Shown here one piece after another: positions 49,246 through 59,818 of a stretch of DNA of 64,000 nt. A model generated the notes under the pieces. The model saw only the letters and a list, made by a program, of their open reading frames with translations. It had not been told where the DNA came from and ran no database searches. The position numbers and the translations under genes were made by a program. The DNA is taken from positions 2,986,001 through 3,050,000 of the forward strand of contig CM075353.1 in NCBI GenBank assembly GCA_037693485.1. Reading direction: 5' to 3'. The DNA comes from Kitagawia praeruptora (lineage: Eukaryota; Streptophyta; Magnoliopsida; Apiales; Apiaceae). Position 1 is the stretch's first letter. Each line of letters begins with the position of its first letter.

Positions 49246-49835
49246 TGAAGGATATTATATATTGTGTGTATCGAGAAATAAGAATAGGTTGAAAGTTTAA
49301 CTTATCAACATATAAGTCATAAGTTGAGCTAATAATTTGTGTAGTCAAACACCGCTCTTATGGACTTATAAGTAATAAGCTCCCTACCAAATGAAACCCA
49401 AACAGGCACAATGTAATACCCCCTTCGTCCCATTTATGTGAACCTTATTCCTTTTTGGGACGTACCAAAAAAATGAACCTATTATACTTACTATTTTTTA
49501 ACACTACTTTTTACTATTATACCAACTGCTTCTCTATTTTATACTATTTTTTATTAAATAAACACTATTACACTCGCTACCTTTCACTATTATACCCACT
49601 AACTTTCACTATTACACCCACTACTTCCCACTTTACCCATTTTTATATCCGGCCTTTATTTAAACTTTTATCCATTATCTAAACAATCAAAGCGTAAAAG
49701 GTCACTTTGCCTACTGTACTATTGTAAAATTTCCATTTAACCTATTGTACTATCAAAGGCATCACTGCACTTTCCTTTTTTTACATTTACCCCATCGCGT
49801 TAGTCAAAAAATTTCTCCGTCAGTTTGACTATTAA
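49246..49835. other. Intergenic sequence with Stowaway-like end
   Basis: Right flank of the solo LTR. At 49413-49470 a segment CCCCCTTCGTCCCATTTA resembles one end of a Stowaway MITE. A matching second end was not found, so it is a remnant. No gene. Confidence 0.35.
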
Positions 49836-51096
49836 ATTGATGACTAGGATGCACTATCACCCTGCCACGTACACGCTACATCAGCATAAACTTATTTTTT
49901 TTATAAAGACTTTTAAAAATCATAAAAACTTTAAAAAAAATCATAAAAATTCAACCAGCTGCTAAATAAAAAAAAGAAAATGGAAAATTGAAGAATGTTC
50001 AAGAACACGCGCGTACCCCCATGTGTAGTTTCCGGCTACGGAAATTTTCCGGCTACCGCAAAACTAGTCTGATGAACAACTTCTGGGCACTAAATTGATG
50101 CCTACAGATTGCCCAACAGCTGGGCAACAATTTCCCATTAAAAGATGAACAAAACTCCGGCTAAACTGACCAAAACAGACCCTTTTCGGCGGACTGACCA
50201 TTAAATCCGGCGAGCTACGATTTACATCGAAAACAAAACCAATCGTGGTGATATTGGTGTCAAAACGAAGCTGGGAACTCAAGCAATCTTTCCCCTATTT
50301 CTATTCAACTGAACAATTACTAAATAATCAGAAAATTGAATCGAAAAATTCGGCTAAAGCCTTGAACTCGTCTTATACAAAATCAAACACAAAGCTTGAA
50401 GTTAACTACCCAAATCGACTGTAATTCATCATACCAAGCTAATGAAATCATCGAAATGAACGAACAATCAACCAAATGGAAATCCCCAAATTAATACTCA
50501 AGAACCCTAGAATTTCGAATCATCCATATTAGGAAAAGGAGAGGCTGGTTTGGGTCTAAGAAACAGAGGAGGAAACGAGGGAGAGAGGTGGTTTAATCGA
50601 AGAAGAAGAAAAGAAAAAGGGTTTGATTGATCTGAGCAAAAAGGGGAGAAGGTTGTAAAAAAAATAGAGTAAAAGAATTTTAGCTTCGAATTACCAAATG
50701 AAAATAAGTAAGAAAGTACGGGTAATTAAAATCTTTTTTTATTTTTATATTTTCTAAAAAATTTTAATAAAATTTTACGATTTTTAGATTTAAAAATATA
50801 AAATTTGATTTTATATAATATTTTATGAATTTATGCTTTTTATACTTTTTATAATTTTAATGAAAAGATTACGATTTTTCTTAAAGCTTTTATAATTTTT
50901 ATAATTTTTTTACGATTTTTTTAAAGTTTTATGATTTTTTTCGATTTTTTTGAAAGTTTTTTATATTTTTTTTATGAATTTTTATGAGTTTTTTAAAGTT
51001 TTTATGATTTTTTTAAAGTTTTATAAAAATAATTATGGTTGTGCTGATGTGGCGTACAACTGGCATATTGACAGTGCATCCCAAATGATCAAATGA
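49836..51096. mobile_element. DNA element with inverted arms beside the PKS gene
   Basis: The left arm (49836-49905: GGATGCACTATCACCCTGCC, then ACATCAGCATAA) is mirrored by the right arm (51021-51096: TTGTGCTGATGT, then GACAGTGCATCCCAAATGAT). Inner AT-rich parts rich in ATAAAAATTTT words are also mirrored. The middle (50000-50690) has no convincing gene. It has no visible transposase, so it is non-autonomous. Exact ends and target duplication were not resolved. Confidence 0.55.
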
Positions 51097-51150
51097 CGAC
51101 ACCAAACAAAGTCAAATTTTTTTCTTAATCTTTGTGCAATCTTGACCATG

Positions 51151-51164
51151 TAATATATATTAAG
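51151..51164 (+). promoter_or_regulatory. Predicted core promoter of PKS gene 1
   Basis: TAATATATATTAAG lies 77-90 bp before the ATG and is the only good TATA box there. Close upstream are TTGACC (51142-51147, W-box core) and ACCAAAC (51101-51107, MYB/H-box-like), common in phenylpropanoid gene promoters. Motif function is inferred. Confidence 0.45.
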
Positions 51165-51240
51165 GGACAGAGAGAGCTCTCTTCTCACGTTTTCAGTTGA
51201 GAAGTTTCTCTTACACAACCGCTTTCCATTTTAGACTAAA

Positions 51241-52721
51241 ATGGTGACACTGAATGACTTCCGAAAGGCACAACTAGCTGAAGGTCCGGCAACTGTGCTG
51301 GCAATCGGAACCGCCACGCCACCTAACTGTATCGATCAAAGCACGTTCCCTGATCTTTATTTTCGTATCACTAACAGTGAAGATAAAATCGAGCTGAAAG
51401 AAAAATTTAAGCGCATGTGTAAGTTTTTTGAATTATATGTGAAAAAATCATTATATCTTAATTCTTACGAAGTGCTTGTATTTTGCTATATATAAAAAAC
51501 TTTCTATCCGTTGAGCCAAGGGAAGTGACTTAGCTTGCAGTTGCATGAATTGCATAGAGGAACATACAAAAACCCTGTTCCATTACATATGCTTTACGTA
51601 ATATGCAAATCTCTCACTCGACAAACGTACTGAGTAATAGATATCAACAACTATTTATGTTTCTACAAAAGGAACCAGATTTAGAATCTTAATTGCATTA
51701 GCATCTTTATGGTACTAATGTATATGTTATGAACTTACAAATAAACTTTTCAGGTGACAAATCGATGATCAATACTCGTTACATGCACTTAACTGAAGAC
51801 CTGCTGAAGGAAAATCCAGAGTTCTGCGAGTACATGGCACCATCCCTTGATGCTAGGCAAGACATAGTGGTTAATGAAGTGCCAAAATTAGGAAAAGAAG
51901 CAGCTACAAGGGCCATACAAGAATGGGGCCAGCCAAAGTCCAAAATCACCCACCTTATCTTTTGCACCTATAGCAGTGCCGATTTCCCTGGTGCGGACTT
52001 TCGCCTTACCAAGCTTCTCGGGCTCAGTTCATCAGTCAAGCGCTCCATGTTGTACCAACAAGGTTGTTTTGGTGGTGGAACAGTTCTTCGTCTTGCAAAG
52101 GACATGGCTGAGAACAACAAAGGTGCTCGTGTGCTTGTCGTTTGCTCTGAGATGACTGTGCCTGCATTTCAAGAGCCAAACGGAATTGATCTTGATAGTC
52201 TGGTATGCCAGGCCTTGATAGTGGGCTCAGACCCGGTTATTGGAGTCGAAAAACCTTTGTTCGAGATTGTTTCTGCAGCTCAAACCATCCTCCCGGACAG
52301 CGATGGTGCTATCAAAGGTCATCTTCGGAAGGTAGGGCTTACTTTTCACCTTCGTAAAGATGTTCCTTTGCTGATTGCGATGAATATTAGGAAGCCTTTA
52401 GTTGAGGCATTCCAACCCTTGGGTATAACTGACTGGAACTCAATATTTTGGATTGCACATCCTGGCGGCCCAGCTATACTCGATGTAATTGAAAAAGAGT
52501 TAAGCTTGAAGCCTGAGAAACTGAAGTCTACAAGGCAGGTTCTAAGGGACTATGGAAACTTGTCAAGTGCTTCTGTTCTGTTCATACTGGATGAAATGAG
52601 AAAGGCTTCAGCTAAGGATGGAAAGAGAACTACTGGAGAAGGACTTGATTGGGGTGTTCTGTTTGGTTTTGGGCCTGGTCTCACTGTTGAGACTGTTGTT
52701 CTTCACAGTGTGCCTACGTAG
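51241..52721 (+). CDS. CHS-like: Chalcone-synthase-like type III polyketide synthase, copy 1
   Basis: Exon 1 is 51241-51418 and exon 2 is 51754-52721. The intron (GTAAGT...TTTTCAG) splits the codon of Cys60, the conserved CHS intron position. Product 381 aa against 389 for the alfalfa enzyme. Using CHS numbering, the catalytic Cys164 (YQQGCFGGG), His303 (WIAHPGGP) and Asn336 (DYGNLSS) are present, as are Gly256, Phe265 and Ser338. Differences: Thr132 to Tyr, Met137 to Phe, Thr197 to Ala, Gly211 to Cys, and a clean 8-residue loss at 215-222 (24 nt at 52217/52218) that removes gatekeeper Phe215 and the GDGA loop. CHS joins a CoA-linked starter with malonyl-CoA in the cytosol; this copy may have altered specificity or be inactive. 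It is followed by two broken copies. Strong match as a family member, uncertain as a working enzyme. Confidence 0.88.
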
Positions 52722-52885
52722 TTAAGACCTCATATAGTTTCATTTGGTTTGCTTGTGATTTCTGATACTTCAGAAATATTTCAGTGAGACCTTAACTACG
52801 TAAAAGATGGTAAATATTTCAGAAATATTAACAACTTACAAGCTATGAACTTACAAATAATTAAAGCTTGAAATTTACTTATCAG

Positions 52886-53738
52886 GTGACAAATCGATGA
52901 TAAGTACTCGTTACATGCACTTAACTGAAGAATTACTGAAGGAAAATCCAGAAATCTGCGAGTACATGGCACCATCCCTTGATGCTAGGCAAGACATAGT
53001 GGTTAATGAAGTGCCAAAATTAGGAAAAGAAAGCGCTTCATGATGTACCAGCAAGGTTGCTTTGCTGGTGGCACGGTTCTTCGTCTGGCAAAAGACTTAT
53101 CTGAGAACAACAAAGGTGCTCGTGTGCTTGTCGTTTGCTCTGAGATCACTGTCGTTACATTTCGGGGGCCTAATGATACTCATCTCGATAGCCTGGTAGG
53201 TCAAGCCTTGTTTGGTGATGGGGCTGGTGCAGTGATAGTGGGCTCAGACCCGGTTATTGGAGTTGAGAAACCATTGTTTGAGATTGTTTCCGCAGCTCAA
53301 ACAATCGTTCCTGATAGTGATGGTGCTATTGATGGTCATCTTCGAGAGGTTGGGCTTACTTTTCACCTTCTTAAAGATGTTCCTGGGCTGATTTCAAAAA
53401 ACATTAGGAAGAATTTAGTCGAGGCATTCAAACCCTTGGGTATAACTGACTGGAACTCGATTTTCTGGATTGCACATCCTGGGGGACCAGCTATTCTAGA
53501 CCAAATTGAATCGGAGTTGAGCTTAGAGCCTGAGAAACTGAAGTCTACAAGACAGGTTCTAAGGGACTATGGAAACTTGTCAAGTGCTTGTGTTTTGTTC
53601 ATACTGGATGAAATGAGAAAGGCTTCAGCTAAGGATGGCAAGAGAACTACTGGAGAAGGACTTGATTGGGGTGTTCTGTTTGGTTTTGGGCCTGGTCTCA
53701 CTGTTGAGACTGTTGTTCTTCACAGTGTGCCTACGTAG
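52886..53738 (+). pseudogene. CHS-like: Chalcone-synthase-like pseudogene, copy 2
   Basis: Begins right after an intron-type acceptor (TTATCAG) with exon 2 sequence (TGT-split codon, DKSMI), but no exon 1 lies upstream. About 140 nt, corresponding to residues about 108-155 of CHS, are deleted at 53031, with AAGC at the joint, throwing the frame onto a TGA (53040-53042). The remaining 232-codon frame (53040-53738) is canonical: YQQGCFAGG (Cys164), TFRGP, LFGDGAGAV (Phe215 present), HLLKDVPGLIS, WIAHPGGP, DYGNLSS. It thus shows what copy 1 has lost. The 3' ends of copies 1 and 2 are nearly identical, including past the stop. Confidence 0.88.
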
Positions 53739-54405
53739 TTAAGACCTCGATCATATAGTTTCATTTGGTTTGCTTGTGATTTCTGATACTTCTACATTTG
53801 GTCTATTTCTGTGATTGAATTGTGTGTTTACTATGTAACAATACTGGTGATTTGATAAGCTATTATTGGGTATGGGAATAAACCTATTCAAGGAACTGCC
53901 TTGATTATGGATACACATAGATTGTACATAAAATTTATTAATATTGTGATCATATATGAATTAGATATAAGCATACTTTCTATATCTCAGCTTTGTCGTA
54001 TGATTCATTTACTGATTTTTAATTCTCATTCTCTCTGTTCTTTTCGTTTTACTATTTGCTCGCTTTCTACTTTCAGTTGTTACTAAGCTAATGAAATGAG
54101 TTATGCTGCATTCCGTCTAAAAATGTTCTCTTGGAAGAGAGGTTATATATTGATGTACAAAGTTTATGGTATGTATTGATGTACATGAAAGCTTGTGAGA
54201 ACTTTCAAATTTATCGGCAGATTGGTGAAATATGTAAAATCTTTAATGCAGTTTTTTATGGACAAATTATCATTAGAAATTCAAATGATAAGACACAAAA
54301 TCTTGATAGAAGTACATTCCCTTTTAGACAATACCACCAGAACATGCTACTGGGAACAGTAACTACTACAGAACAAAGGAACAAAAAATTAAAGATTACA
54401 TGCTA
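53739..54405. other. Intergenic sequence between PKS copies 2 and 3
   Basis: Begins with a 3' UTR-like segment shared with copy 1 (GTTTCATTTGGTTTGCTTGT). The rest is AT-rich with only short chance frames. Confidence 0.5.
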
Positions 54406-54540
54406 CTAAAGCTGGTAACAAGCATCCGAAAAGAAAGGACCGAACTCATCATCTGAGTCCGCCACAGATACTTCAACCACTAACTCCTCTTGTATTTCTG
54501 GGTAATCAGGATATTCTCCGGGAAGAAAACAAGGTGCAGT
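54406..54540 (-). pseudogene. Possible terminal exon fragment, minus strand
   Basis: An open minus-strand segment of 44 codons ending in TAG (54406-54408), rich in acidic residues: LPGEYPDYPEIQEELVVE and DSDDEFGPFF. Its composition is protein-like and unlike the surrounding AT-rich DNA. No good acceptor was found on its 5' side and I do not recognise it. It may be a stray gene fragment. Confidence 0.25.
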
Positions 54541-54579
54541 TTATATTTAGTGATTTTTAGTTGGTAAAGTTTGGTTTAG

Positions 54580-54870
54580 TACATGTCGATAGTCTTGTAG
54601 GCCAGACCATGTTTGGCGATGGGGCTGGTTCAGTGATAGTTTGCTCAGACCTGATCCTTGGAGTAGAAAAACCATTGTTTGATGTAGTTTATGCTGCCCA
54701 AAGGTCCCAAACCATCCTTCCGGATAGTGATGGCGTCAGTCATCTTGGGGTTGTTGGGCTTACATTGAACCTTCTCAAAACTACCGGAGAAGGAATTGAT
54801 TGGGGTGTTTGATCTGGTTTTGGGCCTGGCATCACTGTTGAGACTGTGGTTCTTCACAGTGTGCCTACTT
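54580..54870 (+). pseudogene. CHS-like: Chalcone-synthase-like pseudogene, copy 3
   Basis: Only two blocks remain, fused: HVDSLVGQTMFGDGAGSVIV (around Phe215) through GVVGLTLNLLK, then directly TTGEGIDWGV, a TGA (54809-54811), and SGFGPG...ETVVLHSVPT. The region with His303 and Asn336 is deleted, as are exon 1 and the Cys164 region. It is more diverged than copies 1 and 2, so it is an older relic of the same tandem cluster. Confidence 0.85.
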
Positions 54871-55337
54871 CATCAGGCTTCTTATCGTTCGTTTCGCTTG
54901 TAATTTCTGATCTTTCCTGATTTGTGTAAATATATAGTGTTCTTCTTGCAAGTACCTGTAGCAATATTGGTGAGATCATAAGCTATTATTTTGTAAAATA
55001 AAACATTTGTGTAAATATTTGTGTAGTCAAAAGAATGCGTTGACATTGAAGTTTCAAGGACCTGCAATATATTTTTAGCCCAGCACAGGGCGTGTCCATA
55101 ATTTTTAAATTAAAAAATTACATTTATTTAAATATTAACGTAATTAAAAATAATTAAAATGAAAGATTTAGGGTTGTCTTTGCCTATATATATCTGTTCG
55201 AGAGGGTGAAAGCCCAAAATAACCAAAAATTAAAGTAGGGTGCTCAAAATAACGATTTTTGGAAAAACTGTCCAAAATAACCAGAGAACCACACATATGC
55301 GGGGTGCTCTCGCACCCCATATATGCGTGGTGCGTGG
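54871..55337. other. Intergenic, 3' UTR-like then repeat fragment
   Basis: The first 150 bp resemble the 3' flank of copy 3. From 55195 a CCAAAATAACC-rich piece (to about 55335) is an inverted relative of 61250-61415. No gene. Confidence 0.4.
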
Positions 55338-55451
55338 ACTTTGTAAAATCTATTATCTATTATATATCTAATAGGACTTTGTAAAATCTATTATCTATTA
55401 TATATCTAATAGGACTTTGTAAAATCTATTATCTATTATATATCTAATACA
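55338..55451 (+). repeat. 38-bp tandem repeat, three copies
   Basis: Units starting ACTTTGTAAAATC at 55338, 55376 and 55414, essentially identical. Each contains TCTATTATCTATTATATATC, like a Helitron 5' end. Confidence 0.9.
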
Positions 55452-55613
55452 CCAACAGGGGGTTTCCCTGAGCAAATTTATTCATAGGCTCGGACCCTCC
55501 GAACCTCACTCCAAACCTAACTCTAAATATTTGCAAATTTATTCATAGGCTCGGACCCTCCGAACCTCACTCCAAACCTAACTCTAAATATTTGTAAAAA
55601 TAATGTTATTCAA

Positions 55614-55680
55614 AAGATTCGAACCATGACCTTGCATAACTAATGCAACACCATAACCAGTTGAGCTATGTGAACATTTG
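55614..55680 (-). repeat. tRNA-like (SINE-type) sequence, copy 1
   Basis: The minus strand has an A-box-like TAGCTCAACTGG and a damaged B box (GGTTCGAATC with a lost base). See the second copy. Direct duplication of a region of about 150 bp with 55765-55829. Confidence 0.5.
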
Positions 55681-55764
55681 AGCTTATATTAAAAATCATT
55701 ATCTACATACATGAACCTCACTCCAAACCTAACTCTAAATATTTGTAAAAATAATATTATTCAA

Positions 55765-55829
55765 AGGATTCGAACCCATGACCTTGCATAACTAATGCAA
55801 CACCATAACCAGTTGAGCTATGTGAACAT
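55765..55829 (-). repeat. tRNA-like (SINE-type) sequence, copy 2
   Basis: The minus strand reads TAGCTCAACTGG, then a perfect 5-bp anticodon-type stem TTGCA/TGCAA with 7-nt loop TTAGTTA (would read AGT, Thr), then B box GGGTTCGAATCC. The acceptor ends do not pair, so it is not a working tRNA gene. It is probably the head of a tRNA-derived SINE or a tRNA relic. Confidence 0.5.
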
Positions 55830-55949
55830 TTGAGCTTATATTAAAAATCATTATCTACATACATAAACACATATATACATACATACATAATTATTAATTA
55901 TACTACACATACATAAATAAATATACATGTATACGTACATACACACATA

Positions 55950-57034
55950 TAGGCTTGTCAATGGATCGGATATCCGATCCGATCTGGTCCGATCCGAGCC
56001 TTAATAAGTGGATATGGATTCTATAAAAAAGAATCCGATCCGATAATTATTCGATCCGATAAAGATCCGATGTATAATGGATCGGATATGGATTTTAGTT
56101 TATCCGATCCAATAAAAACCCGATCCTATCATTTATAATTATTTATATATAATTTTAATATAATATACTCCCTCCGTCCCTCTCATTTATTTACAGTTAC
56201 TATTTTGGGCCGTCCCTCTCATTTTTTTACATTACCGAAAATAGTAAGTTTCCTCCACTATTACACCCACTACTTTCCCTCACTATCTCATATTTAATTA
56301 TAAAAAATAATATTACACCCACTACTTTCCTCCACTATCTCAAATCTATTATTAAATATTGATAAGTCCCACCACTTTACCCACTTTTCATCTAACTTTA
56401 CTCATTTTTTAAAAATTGTCTTGTTCTCCGTGCAAATTGCCAATGTAAACTTCTAAGAGGGACAGAGGGAGTATAAGATAATATAAATTTAAATATATAT
56501 AATCAAATTAATCTACTTCTCTGGGATTTATTATTTTATTTCTCATTCAAGTATTTTCTTCATATTTCATGTGCACTACAATTTCATTAGATTTTCATAT
56601 TTTGTATATACCATTATTTCATTAGATTCAAACGAATGAATATGTACATTCTAAGTTATTTGTTCATATTTATTTATTAGTTAAATTTATGTTAATAGTT
56701 ATAATATATATACAAATCACATATACTTAAATTCAAATTTTATTATTAAATCTTGAATATTATATTTTGGGAATTTTTTTGCTATTTTAAAGTTTTTTTG
56801 GTTTTATTTTATTTTGTTATTTTACTATTTGTTATATTAATTTTTAATTTTTATTTTAAATTTAAATGGATTCGGAGGTCCGATCCGATAATCCGAAATC
56901 CTAATGGATTGGATATGGATCAGGCTATTAATAATCCGACAATGATCCGATCCGAATCCGAACCGACAAATTTAAATGGATATGGATATGGATTTTGTCG
57001 AATCCGATCCAAACCCGACCCGTTGACAAGCCTA
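55950..57034. mobile_element. hAT-like element with inverted ends
   Basis: Ends TAGGCTTGTCAATGG and CCGTTGACAAGCCTA are inverted repeats of a type common in plant hAT MITEs. Both subterminal parts are dense in GGATCGGATATCC/GATCCGAT words. A Stowaway MITE sits inside. No clear 8-bp target duplication and no transposase. Confidence 0.6.
56168..56471. mobile_element. Stowaway MITE
   Basis: 304 bp, TIRs CTCCCTCCGTCCCTCT and (inverted) CTCCCTCTGTCCCTCT, flanked by TA on both sides (56166-56167, 56472-56473). This is the classic Stowaway (Tc1/mariner-type) structure. Nested in the hAT-like element. Confidence 0.92.
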
Positions 57035-57039
57035 CTGAC

Positions 57040-59136
57040 ACATACATACATACATATATACATACATACATACACTACATACATAATTATTAATTATACA
57101 TACATTAACATAAATAATTATACATGCATATGTACATACACACATACATACATACATGCATAAGTACTATATACATACATACATACATACATACATACAT
57201 ACATACATACATACACATACATACATACATACATACATACATACATACATTTATATTGTATAATCTATTAATATTTCATTATTTGTAATATATTAATTGT
57301 AGTATAATTAATATGCATATTTATATATACAAACACATGTACAAACATAAATACATACATATATAAATTTATGTGGATATATATATAATAAGGGAGTTAC
57401 TCTAATGAGAACCCACTATAGTGAGAACTGAGAACCCGGTGGCATTTTTGTAATTCTTTTAAATTATCAGGGTAGTTATAACACAAGAAAACAATTTGTA
57501 ATTATTCTTTTTAATTTCTCTGTTCCACTGCCACGACCAAACTCAGAGCCCTTCTCCTTCAAGAGCCTTCTCCTTCAGCTGATACATACAATCACCGTTC
57601 AAAATCGAAGAAATCCTCAATCAACTAATCAAGTCTATCAATTTGGAGAAATATCATACTCTTCATATTTACAATTTCGAAGATAAGAACCACATGACAG
57701 GATCACCAACTTAAACTCAAATCATCAAAATTTAAGACTCATATATGCACATATTTATAATTGTATCTATCACCACTATTGCTTATTTATTGTCACCAGC
57801 AACACTAATTATCACAACCATTACAAATGTCACTGAACCATCATCACCAAAATCAAGGCCACCATTGCAACCAACACCACCACCACCGTCACGCCGCTAC
57901 AACCACCACATAATTCAAATATAAAATTATTGTAATTTAAATTACAACCACCACGATCAAATCACAAATTTTAAACTAAATTCATCATAAGATGAACACG
58001 GCCATCACCACCCATAAATCATTAAAATCAGACCCAAATCATCAAAGATTCAACTCAAATCACTAAAATTGATACGCAAATCACTAAATTCAGAACGCAA
58101 ATCGCCAATTTTTTAAGACAAATCACTAAAAATATCATATCTAAGTTGTGCTTCATTAAACAAGCGAAGTGAAGCAGTGAAAAATTATGAGAATTAGTTA
58201 CGATGACATCTCCTTTCACCATATGTATATTTAGATGTGGGTGATGTATATATGTAAGTATATATGGATGTAAATAATCATCAGATCTGAAAATTCCAGT
58301 GATTTGATTGGAGCTATGAAATCGGAGGAAGAAGAGAAAGGGTGGGGGAAGAGACTCGTGGTAATAAATGATGAAGGAAGGAGAACAACGGTGGTAGTGG
58401 TTGATTACGATGACGGAGGTGGAGGTGATCGATGGTGAAGGTAGTTCGTGGTGGAGGTGGATGAGAGATAAAGGTGGATGAGAGAGATGGTGAAAGAAAT
58501 GAACTCCCGACTAATTTCTGTGGCCAAGATTCGTTGTAGATATAAAAAATAAATGACTGAGATTCGGTCTCAGTTCTCATTTTAAGGAAGGGTCTCATTT
58601 GAGCATCTGCCTATATAATAATATACTATAATATTATATACATACATACATGCATACATACTATATAACATACATACATACATACATACATACATACATT
58701 TATATTGTATAATCTATTAATATTTCATTATTTGTAATCTATTAATTGTTGTATAATTAATATGCATATTTATACATACATACACATGTACAAACATAAA
58801 TACATACATATATAAATCTTTGTGGATATATAACAATGCACTATAATATTATATACATACACATACTACATATTTTTGTTTATATGTATTAATTTGTAGA
58901 TAAATCTCAGTTGGCTTAACTCAGATAATGTATAATTATTAATTAGAATGTATATTTGTAGATAATTATTAATTATACATGCATACGTACGTACATACAT
59001 ACATACATACATAACTATTAATTATACATGCATACGTACATGCATACATACATATATACATACATACATTCATACATACATAGTTACATACATACATGCA
59101 TACATACATATATACATATATACATACATACATACA

Positions 59137-59174
<38 letters not shown>

Positions 59175-59530
59175 ATATACATACATTTATGTTGTATAAT
59201 CTATTAATATTTCATTATTTGTAATCTATTAATTGTTGTATAATTAATATGCATATTTATACATACATACACATGTACAAACATAAATACATACATATAT
59301 AAATTTATGTGCATATATAATAATCTACTATAATATTATATACATATATACATACATACTATATAGCATACATACATACATACATACATACATACATACA
59401 TTTATGTTGTATAATCTATTAATATTTTATTATTTATAATATATTAATTACTGCATAATTATACATACATAAACTTGTACAAACATAAATACATATATAA
59501 ATTTATGTGGATATGTTATAATGTACTATA
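57040..59530. repeat. CATA microsatellites plus about 130-bp dispersed-tandem unit
   Basis: Runs of (CATA)n alternate with a unit beginning TTTATATTGTATAATC or TTTATGTTGTATAATC and ending AAATTTATGTGGATAT at about 57250, 58700, 59189 and 59400. A Mutator-like element interrupts the series just after the first unit. No gene; Met/Tyr/Cys-rich frames here are microsatellite translations. Confidence 0.85.
57391..58611. mobile_element. Non-autonomous Mutator-like element
   Basis: Imperfect terminal inverted repeats of about 45 bp: CTCTAATGAGAACCC and GTGAGAACTGAGA on the left, mirrored by CTCAAATGAGACCC and ATGAGAACTGAGA on the right. Flanked by a 9-bp repeat TATATAATA (57382-57390, 58612-58620), though the AT-rich site makes the exact border ambiguous. 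The interior has CACCACCACC-rich sequence and no transposase. Confidence 0.6.
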
Positions 59531-59727
59531 ATATTCACTAACATATACCATATCTTATTAATCATTTTAGATCTACTTTAATTATTTACGAATTAATTAT
59601 TACAAAAAATATCCCAATACAAAAAAAACCTTCATGCCTATGTAAGTATAATACAAACTTGTATTAACATTAACTATCATAAAACTCATCAATCACATCT
59701 TTAATACGTAAGCGCATAAAACAATAT

Positions 59728-59732
<5 letters not shown>

Positions 59733-59812
<80 letters not shown>
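59733..59812. repeat. (AT)n microsatellite
   Basis: A pure AT repeat of about 80 bp, continued after the next element at 60187-60227. Confidence 0.97.

Positions 59813-59813
<1 letters not shown>

Positions 59814-59818
<5 letters not shown>

Noticed and set aside
53040..53738. Copy 2 polyketide synthase as a working gene from Met 53040
   Set aside because: It lacks exon 1 and residues before Cys164; a type III PKS cannot fold without its N-terminal half.
55075..55105. Helitron 3' end in reverse orientation (AGCCCAGCACAGGGC)
   Set aside because: The stem is imperfect and no CTAG/T border is present.
55614..55829. Functional tRNA-Thr genes
   Set aside because: A and B boxes and an anticodon-type stem are seen, but the acceptor stems do not pair and one B box is damaged.
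58314..58598. Minus-strand Pro/Ser-rich frame
   Set aside because: Lies within a Mutator-like element's CCACC-rich interior; composition explains it.
58969..59157. Met/Tyr/Val/Cys-repeat open frame
   Set aside because: It is the translation of the (CATA)n microsatellite.
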